Assembly (NCBI GenBank): GCA_023390245.1
Contig: JAEWDF010000032.1
Span: 1-44,989, forward strand
Direction of reading: 5' to 3'
DNA length: 44,989 nt
Source of the DNA: Pseudomonadota bacterium
GTDB lineage: Bacteria > Pseudomonadota > Alphaproteobacteria > Caulobacterales > Caulobacteraceae
The position numbers and the translations under genes are program-made. This document shows positions 15,239-24,168 of the stretch, in pieces (positions within the stretch are counted from its first letter, which is position 1; every line of letters begins with the position of its first letter). A model generated the notes under the pieces. The model was given only the letters and a program-made list of their open reading frames with translations. It was not told where the DNA came from and searched no databases.

Positions 15239-16237
15239 ATGACCCTGCCCTACCAGCCCGCCCCCTTCCCCCTGGCCCGGCCGCGCCGCCTGCGGTCCTC
15301 GCCCTGGGTCCGTCGCCTGGTCGCAGAGACGACGCTGACGCCCGCCGACCTGATCTGGCCGCTGATCGTTCATGACGGAGCCAAGAACCGTGTGGCTGTC
15401 GCCTCCATGCCCGGTGTCTTCCGCCTGTCGCCCAAGGAAGCCGCCAAGGCGGCCGTCGAGGCGCGCGACCTGGGCATTCCGGCGGTGGCGCTGTTCCCCA
15501 ATGTCGGCGGCGAGAAGGACAATGTCGGGACTGGCGCGACCGACCCGGACGGCCTGATCCCCGATTGCATCCGCGCCATCAAGGACGCCGCGCCCGAGAT
15601 CGGCGTCATCACCGACGTGGCGCTGGACTGCTACACCGACCACGGCCACGACGGGGTGATGGAGGACGGCCGGATCGTCAACGACGCGACGCTGGAGCGG
15701 CTGGCCGAGATGGCCTTCATCCACGCCCACGCCGGCGCCGACATCGTGGCCCCCTCCGACATGATGGACGGCCGCATCCAGGCGGTGCGCGAGGCGCTGG
15801 AGGCCAACGGCTTCCAGGACACGCTGATCCTGGCCTATGCGGCCAAATACGCCTCCTGCTTCTATGGGCCGTATCGCGACGCGGTGGGGTCGTCGAAGTC
15901 ACTGACCGGCGACAAGAAGACCTATCAGATGGACTACGCCAACGCCGACGAGGCGCTGAAGGAAGTCGCCATGGACCTGTCCGAGGGGGCCGATGCGGTG
16001 ATGGTCAAGCCGGGGATGCCCTATCTCGACATCGTGCGGCGGGTGTCGGAGACCTTCCGCGTGCCGACCTTCGCCTATCAGGTGTCGGGCGAATACGCGA
16101 TGATGCGCGCCTCCATCGCCAACGGCTGGCTGGACGAGGACCGCGCAATCCTGGAGACGCTGCACGCCTTCAAGCGCGCCGGCGCGGCGGGCGTCCTGTC
16201 CTATTTCGCGCCCCAGGCGGCGCGATTACTCGGCTAA
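15239..16237 (+). CDS. hemB: Delta-aminolevulinic acid dehydratase (porphobilinogen synthase)
   Basis: Joins two 5-aminolevulinate molecules into porphobilinogen in haem synthesis. The 332-aa TIM barrel carries the two Schiff-base lysines Lys203 (AYAAKYASCFYG) and Lys257 (VMVKPGMPYLD). The metal loop reads DVALDCYTDHGHDG, lacking the three cysteines of zinc-type enzymes and having Asp in their place, so this is the magnesium-type form found in many proteobacteria. The ATG at 15239 follows GACGAGGACGCG. Divergent from the valine operon with 136 bp between starts; its 3' end overlaps the converging deaminase gene by 12 bp. Confidence 0.96.
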   Translation: MTLPYQPAPFPLARPRRLRSSPWVRRLVAETTLTPADLIWPLIVHDGAKNRVAVASMPGVFRLSPKEAAKAAVEARDLGIPAVALFPNVGGEKDNVGTGATDPDGLIPDCIRAIKDAAPEIGVITDVALDCYTDHGHDGVMEDGRIVNDATLERLAEMAFIHAHAGADIVAPSDMMDGRIQAVREALEANGFQDTLILAYAAKYASCFYGPYRDAVGSSKSLTGDKKTYQMDYANADEALKEVAMDLSEGADAVMVKPGMPYLDIVRRVSETFRVPTFAYQVSGEYAMMRASIANGWLDEDRAILETLHAFKRAGAAGVLSYFAPQAARLLG

Positions 16238-16720
16238 CCAACCCTGATGTATGGGCGTGAAGCGAACATTGGCTTCCTCAAACATTTGAAGCGCCAAGCG
16301 CCCCTTCGTATCCCAGGACGATTCTCCGTCGGCCTCAGCTTTTGGCTCGGATGCAATCACACGATCTATGCCAGCCTGTATAATCAAGGCCGCACAATGA
16401 TTGCAGACCGGCTTGCCATAGACGTAGATGTTACCTCCGACAGCATCTCTCGACGCGCTTAGAATCGCGTTTTGCTCCGCATGCAAAACCATATCCAACT
16501 TCACGATCTTGTCAGAAAGTCGAGTATCGTCCTCAATATTCATTGGGAAGCCGTTGATCCCCAAGCCGACCACTCTTCCCAGCTTTGAATTGCTTATTAC
16601 GGCCCCGACCTTTGCAGACGGATCCTTTGACCATTCGCTAATGTGTTGAGCTAAACGCACATAACGCGCGTCCCACTTTTCTCGCCGAGCGGCATGGTCA
16701 GCCACGAGGTCATCCTTCAT
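16226..16720 (-). CDS. Deoxycytidylate/cytidine deaminase-like zinc protein
   Basis: A 164-aa zinc-dependent deaminase of the dCMP-deaminase/ComEB type: His80-Ala-Glu82 (zinc ligand and proton shuttle) and Cys106-Asn-His-Cys109 (PVCNHC) supply the active site, with the expected spacing. dCMP deaminases make dUMP for thymidylate synthesis; the substrate here is not proven. The ATG at 16720 has GGGGG about 9 bp upstream; an in-frame start 17 codons earlier is possible. GC is around half over this gene by line counts, against about two thirds around it, and its stop overlaps hemB by 12 bp, both fitting recent acquisition. The 73 bp upstream are also AT-rich and may hold its promoter. Confidence 0.85.
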   Translation of the reverse strand: MKDDLVADHAARREKWDARYVRLAQHISEWSKDPSAKVGAVISNSKLGRVVGLGINGFPMNIEDDTRLSDKIVKLDMVLHAEQNAILSASRDAVGGNIYVYGKPVCNHCAALIIQAGIDRVIASEPKAEADGESSWDTKGRLALQMFEEANVRFTPIHQGWLAE

Positions 16721-16793
16721 AAAACAGCCCCCGCAAACAACTAAAGATTGTTTCGTAAAGCACCTAAACAAGAAACAGTAAGTTTGCCAACAG

Positions 16794-17648
16794 CTATTGC
16801 TGCAACCTCGCGGCCAGGCTGGAGGTGTCCCAGCGGTTTCCGCCCATGGCCTGGACCTCGGCGTAGAACTGATCGACCAGGGCGGTCAGGGCTAGGCACG
16901 CGCCGTTCGCGCGCGCCTCGTCCAGCACCAGGCCCAGGTCCTTGCGCATCCAGTCGACGGCGAAGCCGAAGTCGAACTCGCCCTTGGCCGCCGTCTTCCA
17001 GCGGTTGTCCATCTGCCAGCTCTGCGCCGCGCCCTTGGACACGGCGTCATAGGCCTTGTCGGTGTCCAGGCCGGCGACCTGGGCGAAATGGACCGCCTCG
17101 GCCAGGCCCTGGACCACGCCGGCGATGGCGATCTGGTTGACCATCTTGGTCAGCTGGCCCGAGCCCGCCGGACCCATGTGCTGGATCGCCTTGGAATAGG
17201 CCTTCATCGCCGGTTGGGCCTTGGCCAGGGCATCGGCGTCGCCGCCGGCCATGACGCTGAGCTGGCCGTTCTCGGCCCCCGCCTGGCCGCCGGACACGGG
17301 CGCGTCCACGAAGGCGACGCCGGACTTCGCGGCCAGCTCCGCCATCTCTCGCGCGACCTTGGCCGAGGTGGTGGTGTGGTCGACGATCACCGCGCCGGCC
17401 TTGAGCCGGGACAGGGCTTCGGTCGCCACGGCGCGCACGTCGTCGTCATTTCCGACGCACAGGATGAACAGATCCGCGCCGTCCGCCGCCTCCGCGACCG
17501 TGCCGGCGAAGCGGCCGCCGGTCGCCGCCGCCCAGGCCTGGGCCTTGGCCGGCGAGCGGTTGAAGCCCGCGACCGCATGGCCCGCCTCGACCAGATGCCG
17601 CGCCATCGGCGCGCCCATGACCCCTAGCCCGGCGAAAGCGATGTTCAT
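16794..17648 (-). CDS. NAD(P)-dependent beta-hydroxyacid dehydrogenase
   Basis: A 284-aa member of the 3-hydroxyisobutyrate/6-phosphogluconate dehydrogenase superfamily: GLGVMG (7-12) of the Rossmann fold, substrate motif DAPVSGG (115-121) and catalytic Lys168 in GSGQLTKMVNQ. The KMVNQ form and the following helices resemble tartronate-semialdehyde/glyoxylate reductase-like members more than the mmsB at 10508, so it is a paralogue with another substrate, not a duplicate; the exact one cannot be read. AGGAG lies 8 bp before the ATG. It stands alone, downstream of nothing related, divergent from motB. Confidence 0.87.
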   Translation of the reverse strand: MNIAFAGLGVMGAPMARHLVEAGHAVAGFNRSPAKAQAWAAATGGRFAGTVAEAADGADLFILCVGNDDDVRAVATEALSRLKAGAVIVDHTTTSAKVAREMAELAAKSGVAFVDAPVSGGQAGAENGQLSVMAGGDADALAKAQPAMKAYSKAIQHMGPAGSGQLTKMVNQIAIAGVVQGLAEAVHFAQVAGLDTDKAYDAVSKGAAQSWQMDNRWKTAAKGEFDFGFAVDWMRKDLGLVLDEARANGACLALTALVDQFYAEVQAMGGNRWDTSSLAARLQQ

Positions 17649-17764
17649 GACGGTTCTCCTGGAAAGCTGGAGCCGGACTAGGCCGGGCGGCCGGCGCGGG
17701 CAAGGGAAAGGCCGCCTTAACCTTATCGCGGCAAGGATCGGGCCGAGATTCCAGGGGTGCGTCC

Positions 17765-18664
17765 ATGGCCGTGAGCGATCGTCCGATCCTCATCAAGAAG
17801 GTGAAGAAGAGCGGCGGCGGCGGCCATCACGGCGGCGCGTGGAAGGTGGCCTATGCGGACTTCGTGACCGCGATGATGGCCTTCTTCCTGCTGATGTGGC
17901 TGATCAACACCACGGACCCGGAGCAAAAGCGCGGCATCGCCGAATATTTCGCCCCGGCCAGCGTGTCGGAGACGACCTCGGGATCGGGCGGCATCCTGGG
18001 CGGCACGGCCCTGGGCGACGACGGACCCAAGAGTTCGGGCTCCATGTCGGTGATCGAGCAACTGGCGCCCGAGGCGCCGCCGGACGCGACCGAGGCCGGC
18101 CCCAGCGCCAACCTGCGCTCCGCCAGCGATTCCGCGCTGGAGGCCGAGATGCGCCGGCGCGAGGCCGAGGAATTCGCCAGCGCCGCCGTATCCCTGCGCC
18201 AAGCCATGCAGTCGATGCCGGAACTGGCCGAGCTGTCCAAGCAGCTGATCGTCGACCAGACGCCGGAGGGCCTGCGCATCCAGCTGGTCGACCAGGAAGG
18301 CCGGTCGATGTTCGCCAACAATTCGGCCCAGCCCAATCCGCGCGCCCAGGTCCTGCTGCGGGCGGTGGCCAAGGTGGTGAACCAGCTGCCCAACCGCATC
18401 TCCATCACCGGCCACACCAGCGCGACGCCGGGGTCGGGCCGGGCCAGCGGCGCGGCCGACTGGGCGCTGTCATCCAACCGCGCCAACGCCTCGCGACTGG
18501 TGCTGCAGGCGGCGGGCGTGGACGCCGACCGGGTCTATTCGGTGGCGGGCAAGGCCGGGTCGGACCCGCTGTATCCGGACGACCCGACCCTGGCGGGCAA
18601 CCGCCGCATCGCCATCGTGCTGCTGCGCGAAGCGCCGGTGCTGCCAATGGACACCTCGCTGTGA
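17765..18664 (+). CDS. motB: Flagellar motor stator protein MotB
   Basis: Stator subunit that anchors MotA to peptidoglycan and conducts ions to drive flagellar rotation. The 299-aa protein has a basic cytosolic N-terminus, one transmembrane helix (about 29-48) starting with the essential Asp32 in YADFVTAMMAFF, the plug/linker, and an OmpA-like peptidoglycan-binding domain (about 195-290) with ITGHTSATPG and LSSNRANASR. A proton-type stator is indicated by the MotB rather than PomB-like N-terminus. No motA is adjacent within the window, which is also the case in Caulobacter relatives as far as I recall. The ATG has a weak AGGGG upstream; no sigma54 flagellar promoter was recognised. Confidence 0.94.
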   Translation: MAVSDRPILIKKVKKSGGGGHHGGAWKVAYADFVTAMMAFFLLMWLINTTDPEQKRGIAEYFAPASVSETTSGSGGILGGTALGDDGPKSSGSMSVIEQLAPEAPPDATEAGPSANLRSASDSALEAEMRRREAEEFASAAVSLRQAMQSMPELAELSKQLIVDQTPEGLRIQLVDQEGRSMFANNSAQPNPRAQVLLRAVAKVVNQLPNRISITGHTSATPGSGRASGAADWALSSNRANASRLVLQAAGVDADRVYSVAGKAGSDPLYPDDPTLAGNRRIAIVLLREAPVLPMDTSL

Positions 18665-18778
18665 CTGCGTGCGGGCGCGGCGCCGGCCCCCTTGCGGGCG
18701 GACGTCCAATGACGGCAAATCACGCCATGCGCGTTCCTCCGTCGCAATATTGGCAAGATCGGATGCGGACCTAGGACC

Positions 18779-19513
18779 GTGACGCAGCACGTACCGTCCA
18801 GACAGCTCCGGTTTTTCATGACCTCGGTCGCGCCGTGTCCCTATCTGCCGGGCAAGACGGAGCGCAAGGTGTTCGCCAACCTGCCCTTCTCGGACGGCGC
18901 CCACGTCAACGACGAACTGACCATCGCCGGCTTCCGGCGCAGCCAGAACATCGCCTATCGCCCGGCCTGCGAGGCGTGCGACGCCTGCGTGTCGGTGCGC
19001 ATCCCGGTCAGCGAATTCACCTTCTCAAGATCGCAGCGCAAGGTCTTGTTCCGAAACGACGATCTGACGCGGGGGTTGGTCGAGGCGGAGGCCACGACCG
19101 AGCAGTTCCAGCTGCTGCGCCGCTATCTGACGGCGCGCCATCCGCACGGCGGAATGAGCGACATGGGCTGGCTGGACTATGTCGCCATGGTCGAGGACAC
19201 GGCCGTGCGGACCCACCTGATCGAATACCGCCGGCCCTCCGCCGACGGCGGGCCGGGCGACCTGGTCGCGGTGACGCTGACGGACCTGCTGCGCGACGGG
19301 CTGTCGATGGTCTACAGCTTCTACGACCCGACGCTGGAGCGCCGCAGCCTGGGCCGGTTCGCCATCCTGGACCATGTGCGCCAGACCGAGATCGTGGGCC
19401 TGCCCTACGTCTATCTGGGATACTGGGTCCAGGGGTCCGAGAAGATGGACTACAAGGCCGAGTTCCGCCCGATGGAGGCGCTGCGGCCGCTGGGGTGGAT
19501 GCGGCTGGAATAG
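18779..19513 (+). CDS. bpt: Aspartate/glutamate leucyltransferase (Bpt/Ate family)
   Basis: Transfers leucine from Leu-tRNA to proteins with N-terminal Asp or Glu, marking them for ClpS/ClpAP degradation (N-degron pathway). The 244-aa protein has the family's N-terminal half with CPYLPGKTERKVF and the cysteine pair in CEACDACVSVR, and the C-terminal GNAT-like half with SMVYSFYDP, YVYLGYW and MDYKAEFRP. Length fits Bpt rather than the longer eukaryotic arginyltransferases. The start is GTG at 18779, with AGGACC next to it. It follows motB by 114 bp with no related function; a converging palindromic element lies between it and parC. Confidence 0.92.
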   Translation: MTQHVPSRQLRFFMTSVAPCPYLPGKTERKVFANLPFSDGAHVNDELTIAGFRRSQNIAYRPACEACDACVSVRIPVSEFTFSRSQRKVLFRNDDLTRGLVEAEATTEQFQLLRRYLTARHPHGGMSDMGWLDYVAMVEDTAVRTHLIEYRRPSADGGPGDLVAVTLTDLLRDGLSMVYSFYDPTLERRSLGRFAILDHVRQTEIVGLPYVYLGYWVQGSEKMDYKAEFRPMEALRPLGWMRLE

Positions 19514-19527
19514 GTGTTGCGGGGCGG

Positions 19528-19656
19528 AAGAACCCCTCCGTCTCTCCGCTTCGCTTCGAGCCACCTCCCCATTTCATGGGGAGGAGACACAAGCGGCCAC
19601 ATCGTCTCCTCCCCACGCAGTGGGGAGGGGGACCGCGAAGCGGTGGAGGGGTTCTT
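19528..19656. repeat. Nested palindromic repeat element (REP/MITE-like)
   Basis: A 129-bp element with outer arms AAGAACCCCTCC (19528-19539) and GGAGGGGTTCTT (19645-19656), next CCGCTTCGC (19546-19554) and GCGAAGCGG (19635-19643), and two inner hairpins, 19564-19584 and 19608-19628, each 9 bp with a 3-nt loop. The inner halves can pair instead with each other (GGGGAGGAGAC with GTCTCCTCCCC). It fills the whole gap between converging bpt and parC and could stop transcription from both sides. No second copy is in the window. The style matches dispersed palindromic repeats common in alphaproteobacteria; mobility is unproven. Confidence 0.8.
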
Positions 19657-19670
19657 GAAGCCCCCGATCC

Positions 19671-21872
19671 CTACCTGAACTTCCGCAGGCCCCTTGGCCC
19701 CTGCCGCCCCGCGCCGGCGCGCTTGCCCAGCCAGTCCTTCCAGTCGGGCCAGTTGCGGCGGCGACCGCCGCCATCGACCCATTCCGGGCCTTGCTCGGCG
19801 TTGAACACCGCCACGTCGGCCAGGCCGCCCTGTTTGTAATTCTGCAGCTTCACGCCCTTGCCGCGTCCCATCTCGGGCAGTTCGGCCAGGGGGAAGATCA
19901 GCGCCTTGATGTTCTCGCCGATCGTGGCGACGTGGTCGCCCGTGACGCGCAACAGGGCCAGCATCTCGCCGTTCAGCACCTGCCTGCCGCCGCGCTTCTG
20001 GGCCAGGAGGTCGTCCTCCGGCGCGACGAAGCCGTAGCCGGCCCTGGACGCCACCAGCAGCTTGCCGCCCGGCTGGTGCGCCAGCAGGTTCACGATCTGG
20101 GCGCTTTCGTCCAGGTCGATCATCAGGCGCAGCGGCTCGCCATGGCCGCGGCCGGAGGCCAGCTTGTCCGCGCCGATGGTGAAGACCCGCCCGTCCGACG
20201 CCCCGACCAGCAGCTTGTCGGTCGTGAAGGCGGGGACCAGGAAGGCCAGCTTGTCGCCCTCCTTGAACTTCAGCTCCGAGGGATCGTCCACCTTGCCCTT
20301 GGCGGCGCGGATCCAGCCGCGATCGGACAGGATGACGGTGATCGCCTCGCGCGGGATGAAGGCCTCGGGCGCGACGAAGGCGGACGTGTCGACCGCTTCG
20401 GCCATGGTGGTGCGGCGCGGCGAGACCAACGCCTTGCGCACGTCCTGGAGCCCGACGATCAGCAGCTTGGTCTGGCGCGCGGGCGAACCGATCATGGCCT
20501 TCAGCCCGGCCAGTTCCTCGGTCAGTTCCTGGAACTCCTTCTCGATGGTCATTTCCTCGAGGCGGGCCAGCTGGCGCAGCCGGGTGTCGAGGATGAAGTC
20601 CGCCTGGAGCTCGGTCAGGCCGAAACGCGCGATCAGGACGGCCTTGGGCTGCGCCTCCTCGCGGACGATGCGGATCACCTCGTCCAGATTGAGGAAGACG
20701 ATGCGCAGGCCTTCCAGAAGATGAAGCCGCTTTTCAACACGTTCGACGCGCCATTGGCCACGGCGAATCAGGACTTCGCGGCGATGGTCCAGAAAGGCCT
20801 GGAGGCAGTCCTTCAGCCCCATGACGCGCGGCGTGCCCGAGGCGTCCAGCACGTTCATGTTGATGGGGAAGCGCACTTCCAGGTCCGACAGCTTGAACAG
20901 GCTCTCCATCAGCACGTCGGGCTCGATGGTGCGGTTCTTCGGCTCCAGGATCAGGCGGATGTCCTCGGCCGATTCATCGCGCACGTCGGCCAGAAGCGGG
21001 GCCTTCTTGGTCTCGATCAGGTCGGCCAGCTGCTCGATCAGCTTCGACTTCTGCACCTGATAGGGCATTTCGGTGACGATCACGCGCCACTGGCCCCGGC
21101 CCAGGTCCTCGGTCTCCCAGCGGGCGCGCAGGCGCACGCCGCCGCGCCCGGTTTCGTAGGCGTCCAGGATCGAGGCGTGGCCTTCCACCGAGACGCCGCC
21201 GGTCGGGAAGTCCGGCCCCGGCACGATGCGCGCCAGTTCCTCGGTCGTCGTCTCCGGCCGGTCCAGCAGCGCCAGGCAGGCGTCGATCAGCTCCCCGGCG
21301 TTATGCGGCGGAATCGAGGTCGCCATGCCGACGGCGATGCCCGAGGAGCCATTGGCCAGCAGGTTGGGAAAGCCGGCGGGCAGGACGACCGGCTCCTCGT
21401 CCTGGTCGTCGTAGGTGGCGCGGAAATCGACGGCGTCCTGGTCGATGCCGTCCAGCAGCAGGACGGCGGCGGGCGTCAGCTTGCACTCGGTGTAGCGCAT
21501 GGCCGCAGCGCTATCGCCGTCGATGTTGCCGAAGTTGCCCTGGCCGTCGACCAACGGATAGCGCTGAGCGAAGTCCTGGGCCAGGCGGACCAGGGCCTCG
21601 TAGATCGAGGCGTCGCCGTGCGGGTGATAGCCGCCCATGACCTCGCCCACGACCTTGGCGCACTTGCGCGCCGCCGCCTGCGGGTTCAGCCGCATCTGGT
21701 GCATGGCGTAGAGGATGCGGCGGTGCACCGGCTTGAAGCCGTCGCGCACGTCCGGCAGGGCGCGGTTGGTGATGGTCGACAGGGCGTAGGCCAGGTAGCG
21801 GCGGCTGAGCGCCGTCTCCATCGGCTCTTCGATGATGCGGCCGCCTTCGGGCGGCGGGGCGTGGATGGTCAT
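19671..21872 (-). CDS. parC: DNA topoisomerase IV subunit A
   Basis: DNA-cleaving subunit of topoisomerase IV, which unlinks daughter chromosomes together with ParE. The 733-aa protein has the winged-helix/tower region with RALPDVRDGFKPVHRRIL, catalytic Tyr127 in AMRYTE, the coiled-coil exit gate, and a shortened C-terminal beta-pinwheel (about 500-700) with weakly conserved blades, which favours ParC over GyrA (typically 850-950 aa with QRRGGKG boxes). In the quinolone pocket the position matching E. coli ParC Ser80 is Ala88, followed by Glu92. The gene is alone on its strand, divergent from clc, and ends 14 bp from the palindromic element. Confidence 0.94.
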   Translation of the reverse strand: MTIHAPPPEGGRIIEEPMETALSRRYLAYALSTITNRALPDVRDGFKPVHRRILYAMHQMRLNPQAAARKCAKVVGEVMGGYHPHGDASIYEALVRLAQDFAQRYPLVDGQGNFGNIDGDSAAAMRYTECKLTPAAVLLLDGIDQDAVDFRATYDDQDEEPVVLPAGFPNLLANGSSGIAVGMATSIPPHNAGELIDACLALLDRPETTTEELARIVPGPDFPTGGVSVEGHASILDAYETGRGGVRLRARWETEDLGRGQWRVIVTEMPYQVQKSKLIEQLADLIETKKAPLLADVRDESAEDIRLILEPKNRTIEPDVLMESLFKLSDLEVRFPINMNVLDASGTPRVMGLKDCLQAFLDHRREVLIRRGQWRVERVEKRLHLLEGLRIVFLNLDEVIRIVREEAQPKAVLIARFGLTELQADFILDTRLRQLARLEEMTIEKEFQELTEELAGLKAMIGSPARQTKLLIVGLQDVRKALVSPRRTTMAEAVDTSAFVAPEAFIPREAITVILSDRGWIRAAKGKVDDPSELKFKEGDKLAFLVPAFTTDKLLVGASDGRVFTIGADKLASGRGHGEPLRLMIDLDESAQIVNLLAHQPGGKLLVASRAGYGFVAPEDDLLAQKRGGRQVLNGEMLALLRVTGDHVATIGENIKALIFPLAELPEMGRGKGVKLQNYKQGGLADVAVFNAEQGPEWVDGGGRRRNWPDWKDWLGKRAGAGRQGPRGLRKFR

Positions 21873-22034
21873 GGGCCAGCGAATCGGGGATCGGAAGCCG
21901 GAAGTCTAGCCCTCGCGATCGCCGATGGGACGGCAAACTGTGGGGCAAGACGCCCATCGAGCGCGGGTGTGATGTTTGCCCTCACTCACCATACGGGTTA
22001 GGCCCGGACCGCTCCCGCTGACGAAAGACCACGA

Positions 22035-23393
22035 ATGGCCTCCCCTTCCCGCGCGGCCCTGCACGCCGCCTGGCGCGAACATATCGGTCCTGTGTGGAAA
22101 AGTCGTCTGGCGGCGGGCGGAGGGGCGGTTGGCGTGGGACTGTTCGCCTGGTTTTTCGCCAACGCCGCCGACCGGGCTCAGAATCTGTTCACGGGACTGA
22201 TCGGGATTTGGCCTTACGCTCCGCTGCTTGTCACGCCTGCGGGCTTCCTGCTGGTGGCCTGGCTGACGCGCCGATACGCGCCGTTGGCGCGGGGGTCGGG
22301 CATTCCGCAGATCATCGCGGCGGCGCGCCACGTGGACAACGGCCGGACGGGCGGCTTGGTCTCGATCCGCACCGGAGCATTCAAAACCATGGCCACGCTG
22401 GCGGTGCTGCTGGTCGGCGGATCTGTCGGACGCGAAGGACCGACCGTGCAACTGGGCGCGTCCATCATGGTGGCGACCCATCGCCTGCTGCGCGTGCCGG
22501 TCAATGGCGCGGTCATAATCGCGGGCGGGGCGGCTGGAGTCGCCGCCGCCTTCAACACGCCCATCGCGGGTGTGGCCTTTGCCCTTGAGGAGCTTGCCTC
22601 CGCCTACGAGCAACGGATGACGCTTCTGGTCATGGCGGCGGTCGTGATCGCCGGACTGGTGCCCCTGAGCCTGGCCGGAGATTATGTTTACTTTGGCGTG
22701 GTGCGCGAGGTCGTCTCGGGGGTGAGGGCCCTGCCGATCGCGCTGGCGGTCGGTGTCGTCGGCGGTGTCGCTGGTGGCCTGTTCTCCCGAGTTTCGCTGG
22801 TGCTTCTGGCGTCGAACTCGCCGCTTGGCCGGCGTCCTCTCATGACCGCCCTGGCTTGCGGGCTGATCGTCGCCGCCATCGGCGTTTCGACCGGACTGAC
22901 CTGGGGCACCGGCTATGAGGCGGCGCGCACCCTGGTCGAGGGCGAACCCCAGCCTTTCTGGTTCGCGCCATCCAAATTCGCGGCCACCCTGGCCTCCAGC
23001 CTCTCGGGCGCGCCTGGCGGGGTTTTCGCCCCGTCGCTGTCTGTCGGCGCCGGGCTGGGCGGCCTAATGGCCGATCTGTTTCCAGGCGACAGCCGCAGCG
23101 CCATCGTTCTTCTCGGCATGATCGCCTATTTCGTCGGCGTTGTCAGAGCGCCTTTGACAGCCGTGGTCATCATCTCGGAGATGACCGCCAATCGGGGCAT
23201 GATACTGCCGTTGTTCGCCGCCGCCGTGGTTGCAGACGTGGCGGCCCGCCTCGTTTGCAAGCAACGGCTTTATCACGGCCTCGCCCAAGCGTTTTCGCCG
23301 CACCGGCCAGAGCCGGACCGAGCCGCGAACCGGACCATCCAGAACGTCGAACCCGACCCGTCGGCGGCACGCCCGCCCTCGGCCACGGAGTAA
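22035..23393 (+). CDS. ClC family chloride channel / H+-Cl- exchanger
   Basis: A 452-aa membrane protein of the ClC family with all selectivity-filter motifs: GSGIPQ (87-92, central Ser88), GREGPTVQLG (132-141, gating Glu134) and GGVFAPSLSVGAG, plus a tyrosine in QRLYHGL near the C-terminus. Glu186 in ALEEL corresponds to the internal proton glutamate of E. coli ClC, so H+/Cl- exchange is more likely than a pure channel. About ten to twelve hydrophobic segments are visible and there is no CBS domain; the last 40 residues are a polar tail. The ATG lacks a strong ribosome site. Divergent from parC with 162 bp between. Confidence 0.93.
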   Translation: MASPSRAALHAAWREHIGPVWKSRLAAGGGAVGVGLFAWFFANAADRAQNLFTGLIGIWPYAPLLVTPAGFLLVAWLTRRYAPLARGSGIPQIIAAARHVDNGRTGGLVSIRTGAFKTMATLAVLLVGGSVGREGPTVQLGASIMVATHRLLRVPVNGAVIIAGGAAGVAAAFNTPIAGVAFALEELASAYEQRMTLLVMAAVVIAGLVPLSLAGDYVYFGVVREVVSGVRALPIALAVGVVGGVAGGLFSRVSLVLLASNSPLGRRPLMTALACGLIVAAIGVSTGLTWGTGYEAARTLVEGEPQPFWFAPSKFAATLASSLSGAPGGVFAPSLSVGAGLGGLMADLFPGDSRSAIVLLGMIAYFVGVVRAPLTAVVIISEMTANRGMILPLFAAAVVADVAARLVCKQRLYHGLAQAFSPHRPEPDRAANRTIQNVEPDPSAARPPSATE

Positions 23394-23436
23394 TGCGTAT
23401 CCTTCACGCGTGAGCTGACCGGATTTGAACCTTCGG

Positions 23437-24168
23437 CTAGAGGCGCCCCGCCTCGGCCAGCCTGTCCAGCATCCAGACGCGCGCGGGCGGCAGCGGGCGG
23501 TTCTGGACGTGGAAGACGAACTGCTCGAGGAAATGGCCCGTCAGGTCGAAGCCGGCCTTCACGTCGCCGTCCACCAACCCCGCCTGGGCGCCCAGCATGA
23601 AGGGCGGCAGCGCCAGCATCTTGTCGGCGTAGGGCCGGCCGGCGTCGCGGCTGACCGCGCGGCCGGTGCGCGGGCTGACGTAGATCAGGTCGTCGGTCGT
23701 CCCCGTGGCGGCGCATTTCGACAGGTCCAGGCCGAAGCCGAGGTCTTCCAGCAGCCCCGCCTCGAAGCGCACGAAGACGGCGGGCCAGACCTCTGGCAGG
23801 GCGAAGGCGGCCATCAGCGCCTCGAACGCCAGAAAGACGCCGGGGTGCGGCTCCCGCTCCGGCAAGCTGCCCTGGGCTACGGCGGCGGCGGCGGCTAGGC
23901 CCGTCAGCGCCAGGGGATCGTCGAATAGGGCGCTGGGGCCTTCGCCCATCGGCTCCAGCCGCGCCGAGCCGAGATGGTCCGAGGTGCGGGCGCGATAGTC
24001 TGCGACGACCCGGGCGCCGGGCTGGAGGAAGGGCCGCATCTTGCGCGAGGCCCCGCCCGCCACATAGGCGGCGCGGCGACCGTGCGTCTCGGTCAGCAGA
24101 TCGACCACGGCGCCGGTGTCGCCGTGTGTGCGCGCCGACAGGACGAAGGCTTCTTCCTGGAAATCCAT
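23437..24168 (-). CDS. recO: DNA repair protein RecO
   Basis: Recombination mediator that with RecF/RecR loads RecA on SSB-covered DNA. The 243-aa protein has the N-terminal OB fold (about 1-80, beginning MDFQEEAFVLSARTHGDTG, a typical RecO start) and a helical C-terminal domain; the zinc-finger cysteines of some RecO proteins are mostly absent, as is common in alphaproteobacteria. The ATG shares one base with the upstream stop (TGATG), indicating coupling to the NTF2-like gene. In many relatives recO sits near era and rnc; here it is about 6 kb away. Confidence 0.92.
   Translation of the reverse strand: MDFQEEAFVLSARTHGDTGAVVDLLTETHGRRAAYVAGGASRKMRPFLQPGARVVADYRARTSDHLGSARLEPMGEGPSALFDDPLALTGLAAAAAVAQGSLPEREPHPGVFLAFEALMAAFALPEVWPAVFVRFEAGLLEDLGFGLDLSKCAATGTTDDLIYVSPRTGRAVSRDAGRPYADKMLALPPFMLGAQAGLVDGDVKAGFDLTGHFLEQFVFHVQNRPLPPARVWMLDRLAEAGRL

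Noticed and set aside
16226..16793. Prophage remnant
   Set aside because: Only one phage-like gene is present; no integrase, repeats, tRNA-end duplication or structural phage genes flank it. Treated as a possible single-gene acquisition.
10508..17648. Duplication of mmsB (second dehydrogenase at 16794)
   Set aside because: The two proteins share family motifs only; their substrate and lysine-loop regions differ, so they are old paralogues and not a local duplication.
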